A DNA stretch of 64,000 bases from contig NZ_LLEI02000090.1 in assembly GCF_001399455.2 (NCBI RefSeq), positions 123,657-187,656 on the forward strand, read 5' to 3'. Numbering within the stretch: the first letter of the stretch is position 1; each line of letters starts with the position of its first letter. Below, one piece after another: positions 32,984-41,999 of the stretch. Both the position numbers and the translations under genes were made by a program. The notes under the pieces were generated by a model. That model worked only from the letters and a program-made list of their open reading frames with translations. It did no database searches and was not told the origin of the DNA. Source of the stretch: Vibrio bivalvicida (GTDB lineage: Bacteria; Pseudomonadota; Gammaproteobacteria; Enterobacterales; Vibrionaceae).

Positions 32984-34777
32984 TTAGTCTTTACCTACGT
33001 GCAGAATGGCAAGGAAGGCCTCTTGAGGCAGCTCTACGTTACCGATCTGCTTCATACGTTTCTTACCTTCTTTCTGCTTCTTCAGGAGCTTTTTCTTACG
33101 GCTCACGTCACCACCGTAACATTTGGCAATTACGTTTTTACGTAACTGTTTAACCGTTGAACGGGCGATGATGTGATTACCAATTGCAGCCTGAATCGCG
33201 ATATCAAACATCTGACGAGGAATAAATTCTTTCATCTTCTCGACTAGCTGACGACCACGTGTTTGTGAGTGATCTTTATGAGTTATCATCGCAAGCGCAT
33301 CTACTGTATCGCCGTTTAGTAGCACATCGACACGAACCATATTCGAAGCTTCAAAGCGTTGGAAGTTGTAATCCAGCGAAGCGTAACCACGAGAGGTTGA
33401 TTTCAGACGGTCGAAGAAATCAAGTACCACTTCTGCCATCGGGATATCGTAAGTCACTGCTACTTGGTTTCCGTGATAAACCATATCAACCTGAACACCA
33501 CGCTTTTCAACACAAAGTGTAATGACATTACCCAAGTAATCCGACGGTACAAGAATATTACAGCGAGCAATCGGTTCACGAATTTCTTCAATGTCATTAA
33601 CCGCTGGAAGCTTCGCTGGGCTATCTACGTAAAGTAGATTACCGTTGGTTTCTTCAACTTCATACACTACAGTCGGCGCAGTGGTGATCAGATCTAAGTC
33701 GTACTCACGCTCTAGACGCTCTTGGATAATTTCCATGTGCAGCATACCAAGGAAGCCACAACGGAAACCAAAACCCAGTGCCGCAGAATTTTCTGGTTCG
33801 TAGAACAACGATGCATCGTTAAGGCTTAGCTTACCTAGCGCATCACGGAAGTTTTCGTAATCGTCAGACGACACAGGGAATAGGCCAGCGTAGACCTGAG
33901 GTTTTACTTTCTTAAAACCAGGTAGCGCAGCTTCACAGCCATGTTTTGCTAGCGTTAGCGTATCACCGACAGGGGCGCCTAGGATGTCTTTGATACCACA
34001 AACCACCCAACCAACTTCACCAGTACGTAAAATATCAGTATCGACTTGTTTAGGTGTGAAGATACCAAGACGGTCAACTCCCCAAACTTGACCTGTGCTC
34101 ATTACCTTAATCTTATCGTTCTTCTTCAGTTCGCCATTTTTAATACGCACCAGAGAAACGACACCAAGGTAGTTGTCGAACCAAGAGTCTATAATTAGTG
34201 CTTGTAGTGGTGCTTCCGGATCACCTTCTGGCGCTGGGATCGCTGATACGATATTTTCAAGAACATCATCAACACCAATACCCGTTTTCGCACTACAGCG
34301 AGTCGCCTCCATCGCGTCGATACCAACGATTTCTTCGATCTCTTCTGCGACACGCTCTGGGTCTGCGGCTGGAAGATCAATCTTGTTCAAGATTGGCACC
34401 ACCTCTAGATCCATTTCGATCGCGGTATAACAGTTAGCAAGAGTTTGAGCCTCTACACCTTGACCCGCATCCACAACCAGCAGCGCACCTTCACAGGCAG
34501 CAAGCGAACGCGAAACTTCGTACGCGAAGTCAACGTGCCCTGGTGTATCGATGAAGTTAAGTTGGTATGTTTCACCATCTTTCGCTGTGTAGTTTAGAGT
34601 CACACTCTGAGATTTAATGGTGATACCACGCTCACGCTCTAGATCCATGGAGTCCAGAACCTGTGAGGCCATTTCACGGTCGCTTAATCCACCACATACT
34701 TGGATCAAACGGTCTGATAGGGTCGACTTACCATGGTCGATGTGGGCGATAATCGAAAAATTACGAATGTGCTTCAT
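32984..34777 (-). CDS. lepA: Elongation factor 4 (LepA)
   Basis: A 597-residue translational GTPase (E. coli 599). G1 AHIDHGKSTLSDRL lies at 12-25, DTPGHVDF near 77, NKIDLP near 131 and SAKTG near 162; domains II-V and the LepA-specific C-terminal domain (RGRQLVEKMKEFIPRQMF, YGGDVSRKKKLLKKQKEGKKRM) follow. It back-translocates or remodels ribosomes and affects initiation and 30S biogenesis. It heads the lepA-lepB-rnc-era block; the 127-bp gap to rseC is not clearly a terminator. Confidence 0.98.
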   Translation of the reverse strand: MKHIRNFSIIAHIDHGKSTLSDRLIQVCGGLSDREMASQVLDSMDLERERGITIKSQSVTLNYTAKDGETYQLNFIDTPGHVDFAYEVSRSLAACEGALLVVDAGQGVEAQTLANCYTAIEMDLEVVPILNKIDLPAADPERVAEEIEEIVGIDAMEATRCSAKTGIGVDDVLENIVSAIPAPEGDPEAPLQALIIDSWFDNYLGVVSLVRIKNGELKKNDKIKVMSTGQVWGVDRLGIFTPKQVDTDILRTGEVGWVVCGIKDILGAPVGDTLTLAKHGCEAALPGFKKVKPQVYAGLFPVSSDDYENFRDALGKLSLNDASLFYEPENSAALGFGFRCGFLGMLHMEIIQERLEREYDLDLITTAPTVVYEVEETNGNLLYVDSPAKLPAVNDIEEIREPIARCNILVPSDYLGNVITLCVEKRGVQVDMVYHGNQVAVTYDIPMAEVVLDFFDRLKSTSRGYASLDYNFQRFEASNMVRVDVLLNGDTVDALAMITHKDHSQTRGRQLVEKMKEFIPRQMFDIAIQAAIGNHIIARSTVKQLRKNVIAKCYGGDVSRKKKLLKKQKEGKKRMKQIGNVELPQEAFLAILHVGKD

Positions 34778-34904
34778 GATTTGGTGTGACTAAACTCTTT
34801 TAAATAGGGACAAGAAAGCCGCTCTGAACCTTGCATTTTCTCAAGGTGAACGACGGCATTTCAATCAAGTTGGCAGATTCTACCCAATTTCTAGTCACTT
34901 CGCA

Positions 34905-35375
34905 CTAGCTAATTGGTTCGCCCAACACCCTTAATAGTATGACTTGTTGCGAAGATTGCTGCTCTAATTTAGCCGATAGTCGTTTTGCGAGGAAAATACC
35001 ACCGACCGTTGCGGCAGCAGAAGTGAAAATAACCAGCCCTTCCCCAACGGAAAACAATGGCGCCAGCCACCACTGGGCAACGAATGCACCCAAGATCAAA
35101 GCAAACAAGGGCACTAAATAAACCACTGCCGCCGATTGGAGCAAACTTTTCTCTGGCAGACCAATTTCAACCACTTGACCAGTTTTCACCGACTTTTGCG
35201 TCACTAGGTGCCAGTGTAAAGATTTGTTACCGACAGCTTTAGATACAATGCCCGTACCACAGCTCTTTTGTGAGGAGCAGCTACTACAGCTAGTTTGTTG
35301 CTCGCAGCTTAGCTCTACGTCAAAACCAGTGGAAACAGGCTTAACGGCAGAGACAGTAGCCAATGCAGTCATCAT
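34905..35375 (-). CDS. rseC: Sigma-E regulatory protein RseC
   Basis: A 156-residue inner-membrane protein with a cysteine-rich N-terminal segment (CEQQTSCSSCSSQKSCGTG, about 24-42) that can hold an iron-sulfur cluster, and two membrane helices (about 80-100 and 108-128). In E. coli RseC mildly supports sigma-E activity; in other bacteria it helps maintain SoxR reduction. Its ATG overlaps the rseB TGA (ATGA). It ends the rpoE-rseA-rseB-rseC operon. Confidence 0.95.
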   Translation of the reverse strand: MMTALATVSAVKPVSTGFDVELSCEQQTSCSSCSSQKSCGTGIVSKAVGNKSLHWHLVTQKSVKTGQVVEIGLPEKSLLQSAAVVYLVPLFALILGAFVAQWWLAPLFSVGEGLVIFTSAAATVGGIFLAKRLSAKLEQQSSQQVILLRVLGEPIS

Positions 35376-36337
35376 TGCGTGGCACTCTCATTGGCAGTAA
35401 ACGTTACCGATTGAGCAATGCGCTTGGCCGTTGCTGGCGGTATATCGCCAATCACAGAGATCTCGCGATCACCACGGACAAAGCTATGTAAGGTGCGACG
35501 ACCTTGGCGGACAAGCTGCCCTTTTAGTGACAAATTATCACTATCTGACACGTAAACCGAAAAGCTAAACAGCCCATCGCTGTACATCTGGCTTTCAACC
35601 ATACGCTCAGTATTGGTCATACGATAGCGATTAAGTTCTTTTGGCTCGAACCCATTTGGGATCCAACCCACTGTCCAAAATGGGTTCGTGATTTGGCCTT
35701 TTGGTAGAGAAAGTACCTGTGGCAATTTAACTTGATTCAGACCACCAAGAATCTGACTAATTCGATCATTGACGCTGTATGAGATGGTGCGGTATTGCTC
35801 TAAAATCTCACCGTCACGATCGACAAGATCGGCACGCAAAGGTAGTTTGCTCTTCTCATCAACCCAAAGAACGTAAGAGTAACGCTGGCCATCTTTCGGC
35901 ACAACGCGCAAGACCTGACAGGCAGCACCAGCTTCGCGAGCACGACCAACCTGAATAAAATCATAGAAGTTGCTCAACTCACTAACATCCGAATTTAGCA
36001 ACGGAATCGTCGGCGCAACCATATTGCCAGACTCAATGGTGAAAGGTTCTACACCTGGTTCAATATAGCTCACTTCGTCGCCACGACGAATCACCTCACG
36101 GACAGGCCCGCTAAGATAAACGAGATGGGCGAGTTGTTGTTCCTCTGCTTTAGCGTGACGATAAAGCAGTGGCTCAATACTATTTTTCTTTATCAGGACA
36201 TAAGACAACTCGTAACTAAGGTGCTGACTAGCCTCGTTCATTTGATGCAACAAAGCCTCTGCAGCGTTATTTTCTGCAAAGGCTATTGGTGTATTCAAAC
36301 TGAACAGTGTCAGCGCACTGATCAGAAATTTTTTCAT
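35372..36337 (-). CDS. rseB: Sigma-E anti-sigma accessory protein RseB
   Basis: A 321-residue periplasmic protein with a signal peptide (about 1-21, ending AFA). The MucB/RseB fold has an N-terminal lipid-binding LolA-like domain and a smaller C-terminal domain that contacts RseA. It shields RseA from DegS until lipopolysaccharide intermediates displace it. It is translationally coupled on both sides (ATGA overlaps with rseA and rseC). Confidence 0.96.
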   Translation of the reverse strand: MKKFLISALTLFSLNTPIAFAENNAAEALLHQMNEASQHLSYELSYVLIKKNSIEPLLYRHAKAEEQQLAHLVYLSGPVREVIRRGDEVSYIEPGVEPFTIESGNMVAPTIPLLNSDVSELSNFYDFIQVGRAREAGAACQVLRVVPKDGQRYSYVLWVDEKSKLPLRADLVDRDGEILEQYRTISYSVNDRISQILGGLNQVKLPQVLSLPKGQITNPFWTVGWIPNGFEPKELNRYRMTNTERMVESQMYSDGLFSFSVYVSDSDNLSLKGQLVRQGRRTLHSFVRGDREISVIGDIPPATAKRIAQSVTFTANESATQ

Positions 36338-36948
36338 TCAACTACCGTTTCAGGATTATCACTATGCTCAATGGTATTGTCACTGTTTAAGCGTAGTTGT
36401 AATTCGTAATCTTGTAACATCGCATTGATGCGGCGGCGCTGCTCCTGAATATTCACTTCATTCGCTGGTTGCTCAACGGAAGAGCGCGTCAAGCTTACAG
36501 GCTCTGCACTACCAGAAAATGGAATAGTCTGAAGAACAGGCAATGTTTCCGTCTCAGGTGCAGTCGCAGCATCCGTTCCACCATACTGCTGGACACCCAA
36601 TATAACTGCCAAAGATACACAAGCGGCCATGGCTACCTGACCGAATTGAGTTAACCAAGCAGGTAACTGGCGACGCGCTTGTGACGGCGTCGGTTGCGAC
36701 TCGACCAAGCGATGTTCTTCTAACTGAGTAACCTTAGAGTGCGCGGGTTCACTCTCTAACGCTAACGCTACGCTTTCAGCTATATTCCACTCCGGCTGTT
36801 CCGGTGCTTCACCTCGCATCACATCACCAATTAAATGGTAACTTTGCCAAGTCTGTAGGCTATCTTGGTCTTTCTCTAATTCAGTAATTAGAGATTTATC
36901 AACCAACTCTCCATCCATGAGTGCTGAAAGTTTCTCTTTGTCAGCCAT
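36334..36948 (-). CDS. rseA: Anti-sigma-E factor RseA
   Basis: A 204-residue single-pass membrane protein. The cytoplasmic domain (MADKEKLSALMDGE, with SYHLIGDVMRGE near 45) binds sigma-E; a membrane helix at about 98-115 (VAMAACVSLAVILGV) is followed by a periplasmic domain cut by DegS. The start is at MADKEK, 25 codons inside the longest frame, because it matches the family and follows GGTGAAAATA; the upstream extension overlaps the end of rpoE. The gap to the rpoE stop is 25 bp. Confidence 0.95.
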   Translation of the reverse strand: MADKEKLSALMDGELVDKSLITELEKDQDSLQTWQSYHLIGDVMRGEAPEQPEWNIAESVALALESEPAHSKVTQLEEHRLVESQPTPSQARRQLPAWLTQFGQVAMAACVSLAVILGVQQYGGTDAATAPETETLPVLQTIPFSGSAEPVSLTRSSVEQPANEVNIQEQRRRINAMLQDYELQLRLNSDNTIEHSDNPETVVE

Positions 36949-36973
36949 TATTTTCACCATTAATGTTACTGGT

Positions 36974-37552
36974 CTAGCGTTGTAAAAGGGGTTGAATTTT
37001 CTTTTCAACCGCTTCACGAGCACGGAAGATACGCGAACGTACCGTTCCTACAGGGCAATCCATAACCGCTGCTATTTCTTCGTAGCTTAAGCCATCAAGC
37101 TCACGCAACGTCATCGCGGTTTTTAAATCATCAGGCAGTGCTTCGATTGCACTGAAAACAACACGTTTCAATTCATTGGACAACGTTAAATTCTCAGGGT
37201 TCGAAATTTCTTTTAAAGCACTTCCTGTTTCGTAATATTCAGCATCTTCAGTATCCACATCTTGTGCAGGCGGTCTGCGCCCTTGGGCAACAAGGTGGTT
37301 TTTTGCAGTATTAACGGCAATCCGATATAACCAAGTATAGAAGGCACTTTCACCACGAAAGCTTGGTATCGCTCGGTACGCCTTTATAAATGCTTCTTGC
37401 GCTACATCGGGAACATCACCAGGATTATTCACATAGCGAGAAATAAGGTTGCAGACTTTATTTTGGTACTTAGTCACCAACAAGTTGAATGCTTGCTTAT
37501 CCCCATTCTGAACTCGCTCAATTAATACTTGATCGGTCAGCTGCTCGTTCAT
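36974..37552 (-). CDS. rpoE: RNA polymerase sigma factor RpoE (sigma-E)
   Basis: A 192-residue group IV sigma factor, close to E. coli (191). Region 2 contains NLISRYVNNPGDVPDVAQEAFIKAYRAI and the DNA-melting segment SAFYTWLYRIAVNTAKN; region 4 has LDGLSYEEIAAVMDCPVGTVRSRIFRARE. It directs the outer-membrane stress response and normally activates its own operon; a sigma-E-type promoter is visible about 100 bp upstream. It heads the rpoE-rseABC operon. Confidence 0.98.
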   Translation of the reverse strand: MNEQLTDQVLIERVQNGDKQAFNLLVTKYQNKVCNLISRYVNNPGDVPDVAQEAFIKAYRAIPSFRGESAFYTWLYRIAVNTAKNHLVAQGRRPPAQDVDTEDAEYYETGSALKEISNPENLTLSNELKRVVFSAIEALPDDLKTAMTLRELDGLSYEEIAAVMDCPVGTVRSRIFRAREAVEKKIQPLLQR

Positions 37553-37652
37553 TCGAGCGGGTACTCCTATCGTTATTCACTCTAATCTTCTCAGACATGA
37601 GCATTAATTATGCAAAATGTAGTCTTGACACCACTGCCTACTTGAGCACTAT

Positions 37653-37680
37653 TGTGACCTAGCAAATAAATATAAGTTCA
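37653..37680 (-). promoter_or_regulatory. Candidate sigma-E autoregulatory promoter of rpoE
   Basis: On the minus strand, TGAACTT (37674-37680) is followed after 15 bp by GTCACA (37653-37658), close to the sigma-E consensus GGAACTT-N15/16-GTCAAA. It lies about 100 bp upstream of the rpoE ATG, where an autoregulated promoter is expected. Confidence 0.55.
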
Positions 37681-37822
37681 AAAATTCTTCAAACTATTTT
37701 TACGCAATGACACTTCAATCTACTTCTTGTTGCAGATTGTGAGGATCAAGGTAAAGAAAAGCAATGCTATTTACGAACAATTGCATTTATGCAAAGCCAC
37801 TCTCACAGTGGTACTATAGTGA

Positions 37823-37849
37823 GTTGACTCTTTAGATTTCAGAGTCGAC
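37823..37849. promoter_or_regulatory. Inverted repeats in the rpoE-nadB gap
   Basis: GTTGACTCT pairs with AGAGTCGAC across a nine-base spacer (one mismatch), and a second smaller repeat, AGAGC/GCTCT, follows at 37872-37887. Both lie in the nadB leader, 80-145 bp before its ATG. They may be an operator or an RNA structure; no known regulator motif is recognised. The rest of the 414-bp gap is AT-rich without other clear signals. Confidence 0.4.
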
Positions 37850-37966
37850 GTTGCAATTCATTGAATTATTTTAGAGCGGGATCGCTCTGTTACCTTGCCA
37901 AGCCGCAACGGTTTTTCGGGATGAATATGGCACAGGTACAAATTAACTCGGGAATTTAAAAGTTTT

Positions 37967-39580
37967 ATGAACGCAAACCGTGAACATCAATGTGATGTGT
38001 TAGTGGTGGGTAGTGGCGCAGCAGGACTGTCTTTGGCGTTACGTGTCGCAGAGTACGGTAAGGTAATCGTACTGAGTAAAGGGCCGCGTAGCGAAGGTGC
38101 GACCTATTATGCGCAAGGTGGCATTGCCGCCGTATTTGACGAATCAGACAGTATCGAGTCTCATGTCCAAGATACTTTAGTGGCTGGTGCCGGTATCTGC
38201 GAGCAAGAGACGGTTGAGTTCATTGCCAAGAATGCCAAAGAGTGCGTGCAGTGGCTGATCGATGGTGGTGTACCTTTTGATCGTGAAGAGAACGACAGTG
38301 ATGAAGCTCCACGCTATCACTTGACTCGTGAAGGTGGTCATAGCCATCGACGAATTTTGCATGCTGCTGATGCTACCGGTATGGCAATGCAAACCTCGCT
38401 GCAGGACAATGTTCATAATCATCCAAATATTACTGTTCTAGAGCGTCATAACGCACTAGACCTTATCACCGAAGACAAAGTCGGTGGTGACGAGAAGAAA
38501 ATAGTTGGAGCGTACATCTGGAACCGCAACCAAGAGCATGTGGAAACCGTCAGAGCGAAATTTGTCGTTCTTGCAACTGGTGGCGCTTCTAAAGTGTATC
38601 AGTACACGTCAAATCCGGATGTATCTTCTGGAGACGGCATTGCCATGGCATGGCGTGCGGGATGCCGAGTTGCTAACCTTGAGTTCAACCAATTCCATCC
38701 AACCTGCTTATACCATCCAGAGGCACGTAACTTTCTACTCACAGAAGCTCTACGTGGTGAAGGGGCTTATTTACGCCGTCCAGATGGCTCTCGTTTTATG
38801 CCCGATTTTGATGAGCGAGAAGAGCTTGCTCCGCGTGATGTCGTCGCGCGAGCCATTGACTTTGAGATGAAGCGATTGGGTGCAGATTGCATGTACCTTG
38901 ATATCAGCCACAAGCCAGCTGATTTTATTGAGAAACACTTCCCAACGATTAATATGCGTTTACTCGACCTTGGCATCGATATGACCAAAGAGCCAATTCC
39001 AGTGGTTCCAGCCGCCCACTATACGTGTGGTGGTGTTATGGTCGAGCAAACGGGGCAAACCGATCTTTCTCAGCTCTATGCGATTGGTGAAGTGAGCTAC
39101 ACAGGATTGCATGGAGCGAACCGTATGGCATCAAATTCTCTTCTTGAGTGCGTCGTGTATGCATGGGCTGCCGCCAATGACATCATTGCGAATATTGCCA
39201 AAGCAACATTGCCACCAACGCTTCCTGCTTGGGATGAAAGCCAAGTGAGTTGTTCAGATGAAGAAGTGGTTATCCAACATAACTGGCACGAATTACGCCT
39301 GTTTATGTGGGATTACATGGGGATTGTCAGAACCGACAAACGCCTAGAACGTGCGCTGCGTCGTATACAGTTGCTGCAACAAGAAACTCACGAGTATTAC
39401 AGCAACTTTAAAGTCTCCAATAATTTGCTTGAGTTGCGTAACCTACTGCAAGTTGCTGAACTAATGGTGCGCTGTGCAATGGAACGAAAAGAAAGTCGTG
39501 GTCTTCACTACACTCTCGATTACCCAGAGCTAGCTAAAGATAGCGGCCCGACCATACTACTACCAGAGAAGCAAAAATAA
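37967..39580 (+). CDS. nadB: L-aspartate oxidase NadB
   Basis: A 537-residue FAD enzyme (E. coli 540) that oxidises aspartate to iminoaspartate, the first step of NAD synthesis. It has a dinucleotide site VLVVGSGAAGLSLAL at 11-25, the flavin contact GATYYAQGGIAAV near 44, the substrate loop HTREGGHSHRRI-type segment near 117-127, and a C-terminal helical domain. The ribosome site is weak. It is divergent from rpoE, as in many gammaproteobacteria. Confidence 0.97.
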   Translation: MNANREHQCDVLVVGSGAAGLSLALRVAEYGKVIVLSKGPRSEGATYYAQGGIAAVFDESDSIESHVQDTLVAGAGICEQETVEFIAKNAKECVQWLIDGGVPFDREENDSDEAPRYHLTREGGHSHRRILHAADATGMAMQTSLQDNVHNHPNITVLERHNALDLITEDKVGGDEKKIVGAYIWNRNQEHVETVRAKFVVLATGGASKVYQYTSNPDVSSGDGIAMAWRAGCRVANLEFNQFHPTCLYHPEARNFLLTEALRGEGAYLRRPDGSRFMPDFDEREELAPRDVVARAIDFEMKRLGADCMYLDISHKPADFIEKHFPTINMRLLDLGIDMTKEPIPVVPAAHYTCGGVMVEQTGQTDLSQLYAIGEVSYTGLHGANRMASNSLLECVVYAWAAANDIIANIAKATLPPTLPAWDESQVSCSDEEVVIQHNWHELRLFMWDYMGIVRTDKRLERALRRIQLLQQETHEYYSNFKVSNNLLELRNLLQVAELMVRCAMERKESRGLHYTLDYPELAKDSGPTILLPEKQK

Positions 39581-39583
39581 CCC

Positions 39584-39606
39584 AGGGAGCTTAGTGCTCC
39601 CTTTTT
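39584..39606 (+). terminator. Terminator of nadB
   Basis: AGGGAGC and GCTCCCT pair around a TTAGT loop, followed by TTTT. It overlaps the stop of the convergent ygfX-like gene. Confidence 0.85.
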
Positions 39607-39989
39607 AACATCACCACTATATGCCGATAGCTTGCTTCTGGCAGGCTATCACGCCATAAAATTTCCCGCTTATTGTCGGAGCGTGTAATTAACAAGCCAA
39701 AAGCCATAGCCACATAATTAACCGTTCGAATATGGTTAACTCCTTGAGCGGTTTTATAACGAGTCGGAGAGATAAACTCCACCTCACCTTGCATTGTAGG
39801 CAACAGATCCACTTTGGTAGCGGCCAATTTACCCAGTAAGTAAATCAGCATGAGCGAAGCCGGAAGTGGAATCGATGATAGGGTAATAATCAAAAAGACC
39901 AGCATCAAAAGCATGACACTGGCCATTATAGATATATAAGAGGGGCTAAGATTAAGCCTAACGCACTTTACTGAGGTTATGGGCGACAA
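39591..39989 (-). CDS. YgfX-family membrane protein (CptA-like)
   Basis: About 132 residues with two closely spaced membrane helices (about 22-38 and 40-56) and a soluble tail ending in WRDSLPEASYRHIVVMLK, the hallmark of the YgfX/CptA family encoded next to sdhE. YgfX has been proposed to affect MreB and FtsZ as a toxin with SdhE, though SdhE is really a flavinylation factor. The longest frame uses a TTG and overlaps sdhE by 32 bases; the first in-frame ATG (39926) would cut off a conserved N-terminus, so the start is uncertain. Confidence 0.75.
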   Translation of the reverse strand: MSPITSVKCVRLNLSPSYISIMASVMLLMLVFLIITLSSIPLPASLMLIYLLGKLAATKVDLLPTMQGEVEFISPTRYKTAQGVNHIRTVNYVAMAFGLLITRSDNKREILWRDSLPEASYRHIVVMLKREH

Positions 39990-40218
39990 TCTTATCTACC
40001 ATAGAAGCATGACCAAGGTTCTCACTGCGGCCATGACCCATAATCCATGTAAACAGATCAGGGTCATCACACTCTAATAGAGACACGAAATCTTTCTGCT
40101 CATTGTCTTGTAGGGCGTCAAAACATTCTTCAAAGAACGGCATAATCACAACATCGAGCTCTAGCATTCCACGACGACATGCCCATTTGATACGCGCTTT
40201 TTGTTCTGCGGTATACAT
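39958..40218 (-). CDS. sdhE: FAD assembly factor SdhE
   Basis: An 86-residue soluble helical protein (E. coli 88) with the conserved RRGMLELD motif (RIKWACRRGMLELDVVI, about 9-25) whose Arg-Gly pair is needed for covalent flavinylation of SdhA and FrdA. GAGGAATTAGA precedes the ATG. ygfX follows with overlap, the standard sdhE-ygfX pair; ygfZ is divergent upstream, as in E. coli. Confidence 0.95.
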   Translation of the reverse strand: MYTAEQKARIKWACRRGMLELDVVIMPFFEECFDALQDNEQKDFVSLLECDDPDLFTWIMGHGRSENLGHASMVDKIVAHNLSKVR

Positions 40219-40418
40219 TCTAATTCCTCACCTATCCGGTTGTTTGCGCCGAGTGTAACAAGCAATTTCGCTGACAACTAGTACGTCAGTCACACTCCCG
40301 AGCAAGGTCATGATTTTCGACCTTCAGATGGTAAATAAACGCCTACAACTCTAAAGGTTGTTTATCACTAGGAATCAGCGCTAACATACGCCTATAAAGT
40401 TTCTATTAGGAATCAATC

Positions 40419-41387
40419 ATGGACTGGCAGAAAGCGTTTGCTCCCCTACAACTTGCGTCAAACGATGCACTTCCTCAACTTTCAGTAGCAGTGCTTCCCT
40501 CTTGGAGTGCCATCACTATAACTGGAGATGACAAAAAATCTTACCTTCAAGGTCAGGTGACGTGTGATGTGGTTACGTTAGATGAGCATGACTCAACTTT
40601 CGGCGCTCATTGCGATGCAAAAGGTAAAATGTGGAGCGTATTTCGACTGTTTCACCACAACGGCGGCTATGCCATGTTCCAACCAACATCCATTATAGAA
40701 AAAGAGCTGATTGAGCTAAAGAAATATGCGATTTTCTCAAAAGTAGAGATTACGCAAACAGAAGATATCGCGCTGGGCTTAATGGGGACATCTGCAACAA
40801 CGTTTGTCGACTCGCTGTCATCGCAGACTGGCAATGTACGCTCAATCCAAGGCGGTACTGCGGTTAAAATTGACCAGCAGCGTTGGCTACTGCTCGTTGA
40901 ACAAACCGCCGCAGAGAAAATCGTTGCCGCGAGCCAAGCAGAGCAAGTAACAGATGAACTCTGGACCTTGCTAGATATTCAATCGGGCTTGCCACTACTC
41001 AATGCACAACAACAGAATGAACACATACCGCAAGCATTAAATATTCAAGCACTTGGGGGAATTAGCTTTACCAAGGGCTGCTATACCGGACAAGAAACGG
41101 TCGCGCGAGCCAAGTACCGTGGTATCAATAAACGCGCACTGTTTATCGTTCAAGGTAAGGCTGACACTAGCATTGATGTCAATGCAGAATTAGAGCGCGC
41201 AGTAGGTGAAAACTGGCGTAGCGCAGGTAAGCTGATTGCGCAATACCGCTACAGTGATGGCAAAGCGCTGGCGCTTATCGTACTGCCTAACAATCTTGAT
41301 GCAGACACTAAGCTGCGCTTAAAAGATCAGCCAGAGAGCGAATGGACTTTTGTTAATCTGCCCTACTCACTCGAAGACAATGACTGA
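40419..41387 (+). CDS. ygfZ: tRNA-modifying folate-binding protein YgfZ
   Basis: A 322-residue protein of the GcvT-like folate-binding fold with the diagnostic KGCYTGQE near 218, whose cysteine is required. YgfZ supports repair or assembly of certain iron-sulfur enzymes such as MiaB in a folate-dependent way. The N-terminus contains SYLQGQVTCDV. AGGAATC lies seven bases before the ATG. The stop overlaps the start of the next gene (ATGACTGA), so the two are coupled. Confidence 0.95.
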   Translation: MDWQKAFAPLQLASNDALPQLSVAVLPSWSAITITGDDKKSYLQGQVTCDVVTLDEHDSTFGAHCDAKGKMWSVFRLFHHNGGYAMFQPTSIIEKELIELKKYAIFSKVEITQTEDIALGLMGTSATTFVDSLSSQTGNVRSIQGGTAVKIDQQRWLLLVEQTAAEKIVAASQAEQVTDELWTLLDIQSGLPLLNAQQQNEHIPQALNIQALGGISFTKGCYTGQETVARAKYRGINKRALFIVQGKADTSIDVNAELERAVGENWRSAGKLIAQYRYSDGKALALIVLPNNLDADTKLRLKDQPESEWTFVNLPYSLEDND

Positions 41388-41877
41388 TCTTTCCTCAACT
41401 CATATTACGCAATATCTTGAGTCGCAGCGGGTTCACTTTCGCCTGCTGCCACACCAAACACCAGCAACAACGATAGAAGATGCGGCAAAGCAACGAGGCA
41501 TTCGCCCGCAACAAATGGTTAAATCTATCGTTCTGCGCGATATGAGTAACCGCTATGCCATTGCCTGCGCCCCTGGGGATAAATCGGTAGATCCCAAAAA
41601 GGTTCGTGCATTACTCGGCTGGCGGCGAATGACTTGTGTGTCTATGGATGAAGTTATCAGTCTCACCGGATACCAAATCGGTACAGTCGTTCCATTATTG
41701 CTGCGCACACCAATGACAATTGTTTTCGACCAACAACTTTTGGCAGAACCGGAAGTCACTATCAGCAGCGGCTCTAATATGGCAGGCCTCGCATTAAGCT
41801 GCGAAGATCTTATTCAACTAACCCAACCTCTCATTGGCGATATCTGCCGCAATCAAACACCTTCTACCCATAACTAG
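41380..41877 (+). CDS. YbaK/EbsC-family aminoacyl-tRNA deacylase
   Basis: A 165-residue single-domain protein of the YbaK/ProX editing fold: TTIEDAAKQRGIRPQQMVKSIVLRD near the start and VSMDEVISLTGYQIGTVVPL near 85-105 match the domain. Members clear mischarged tRNAs (Cys-tRNAPro, Ala-tRNAPro, Ser-tRNAs); the exact substrate is not clear here. The start overlaps the ygfZ stop by eight bases and is preferred over an upstream ATG in the ygfZ frame. A 12-bp hairpin overlaps its last codons. Confidence 0.85.
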   Translation: MTDLSSTHITQYLESQRVHFRLLPHQTPATTIEDAAKQRGIRPQQMVKSIVLRDMSNRYAIACAPGDKSVDPKKVRALLGWRRMTCVSMDEVISLTGYQIGTVVPLLLRTPMTIVFDQQLLAEPEVTISSGSNMAGLALSCEDLIQLTQPLIGDICRNQTPSTHN

Positions 41878-41888
41878 GTAGAAGGTGT
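41857..41888 (+). terminator. 12-bp hairpin overlapping the deacylase stop codon
   Basis: ACACCTTCTACC and GGTAGAAGGTGT pair perfectly across an eight-base loop that holds most of the TAG stop. No T run follows, so it may be a 3'-end protector or weak terminator and not a standard one. Confidence 0.5.
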
Positions 41889-41999
41889 ACAAGCTTGTTG
41901 CAATCGATTTCATCAAACCTTGAGCACTATCGCATCATTAGCTTTTTCTTAACTAAATTATTATTCACCAAACAAGCATAAGTAGTCATGGTGATTTTT

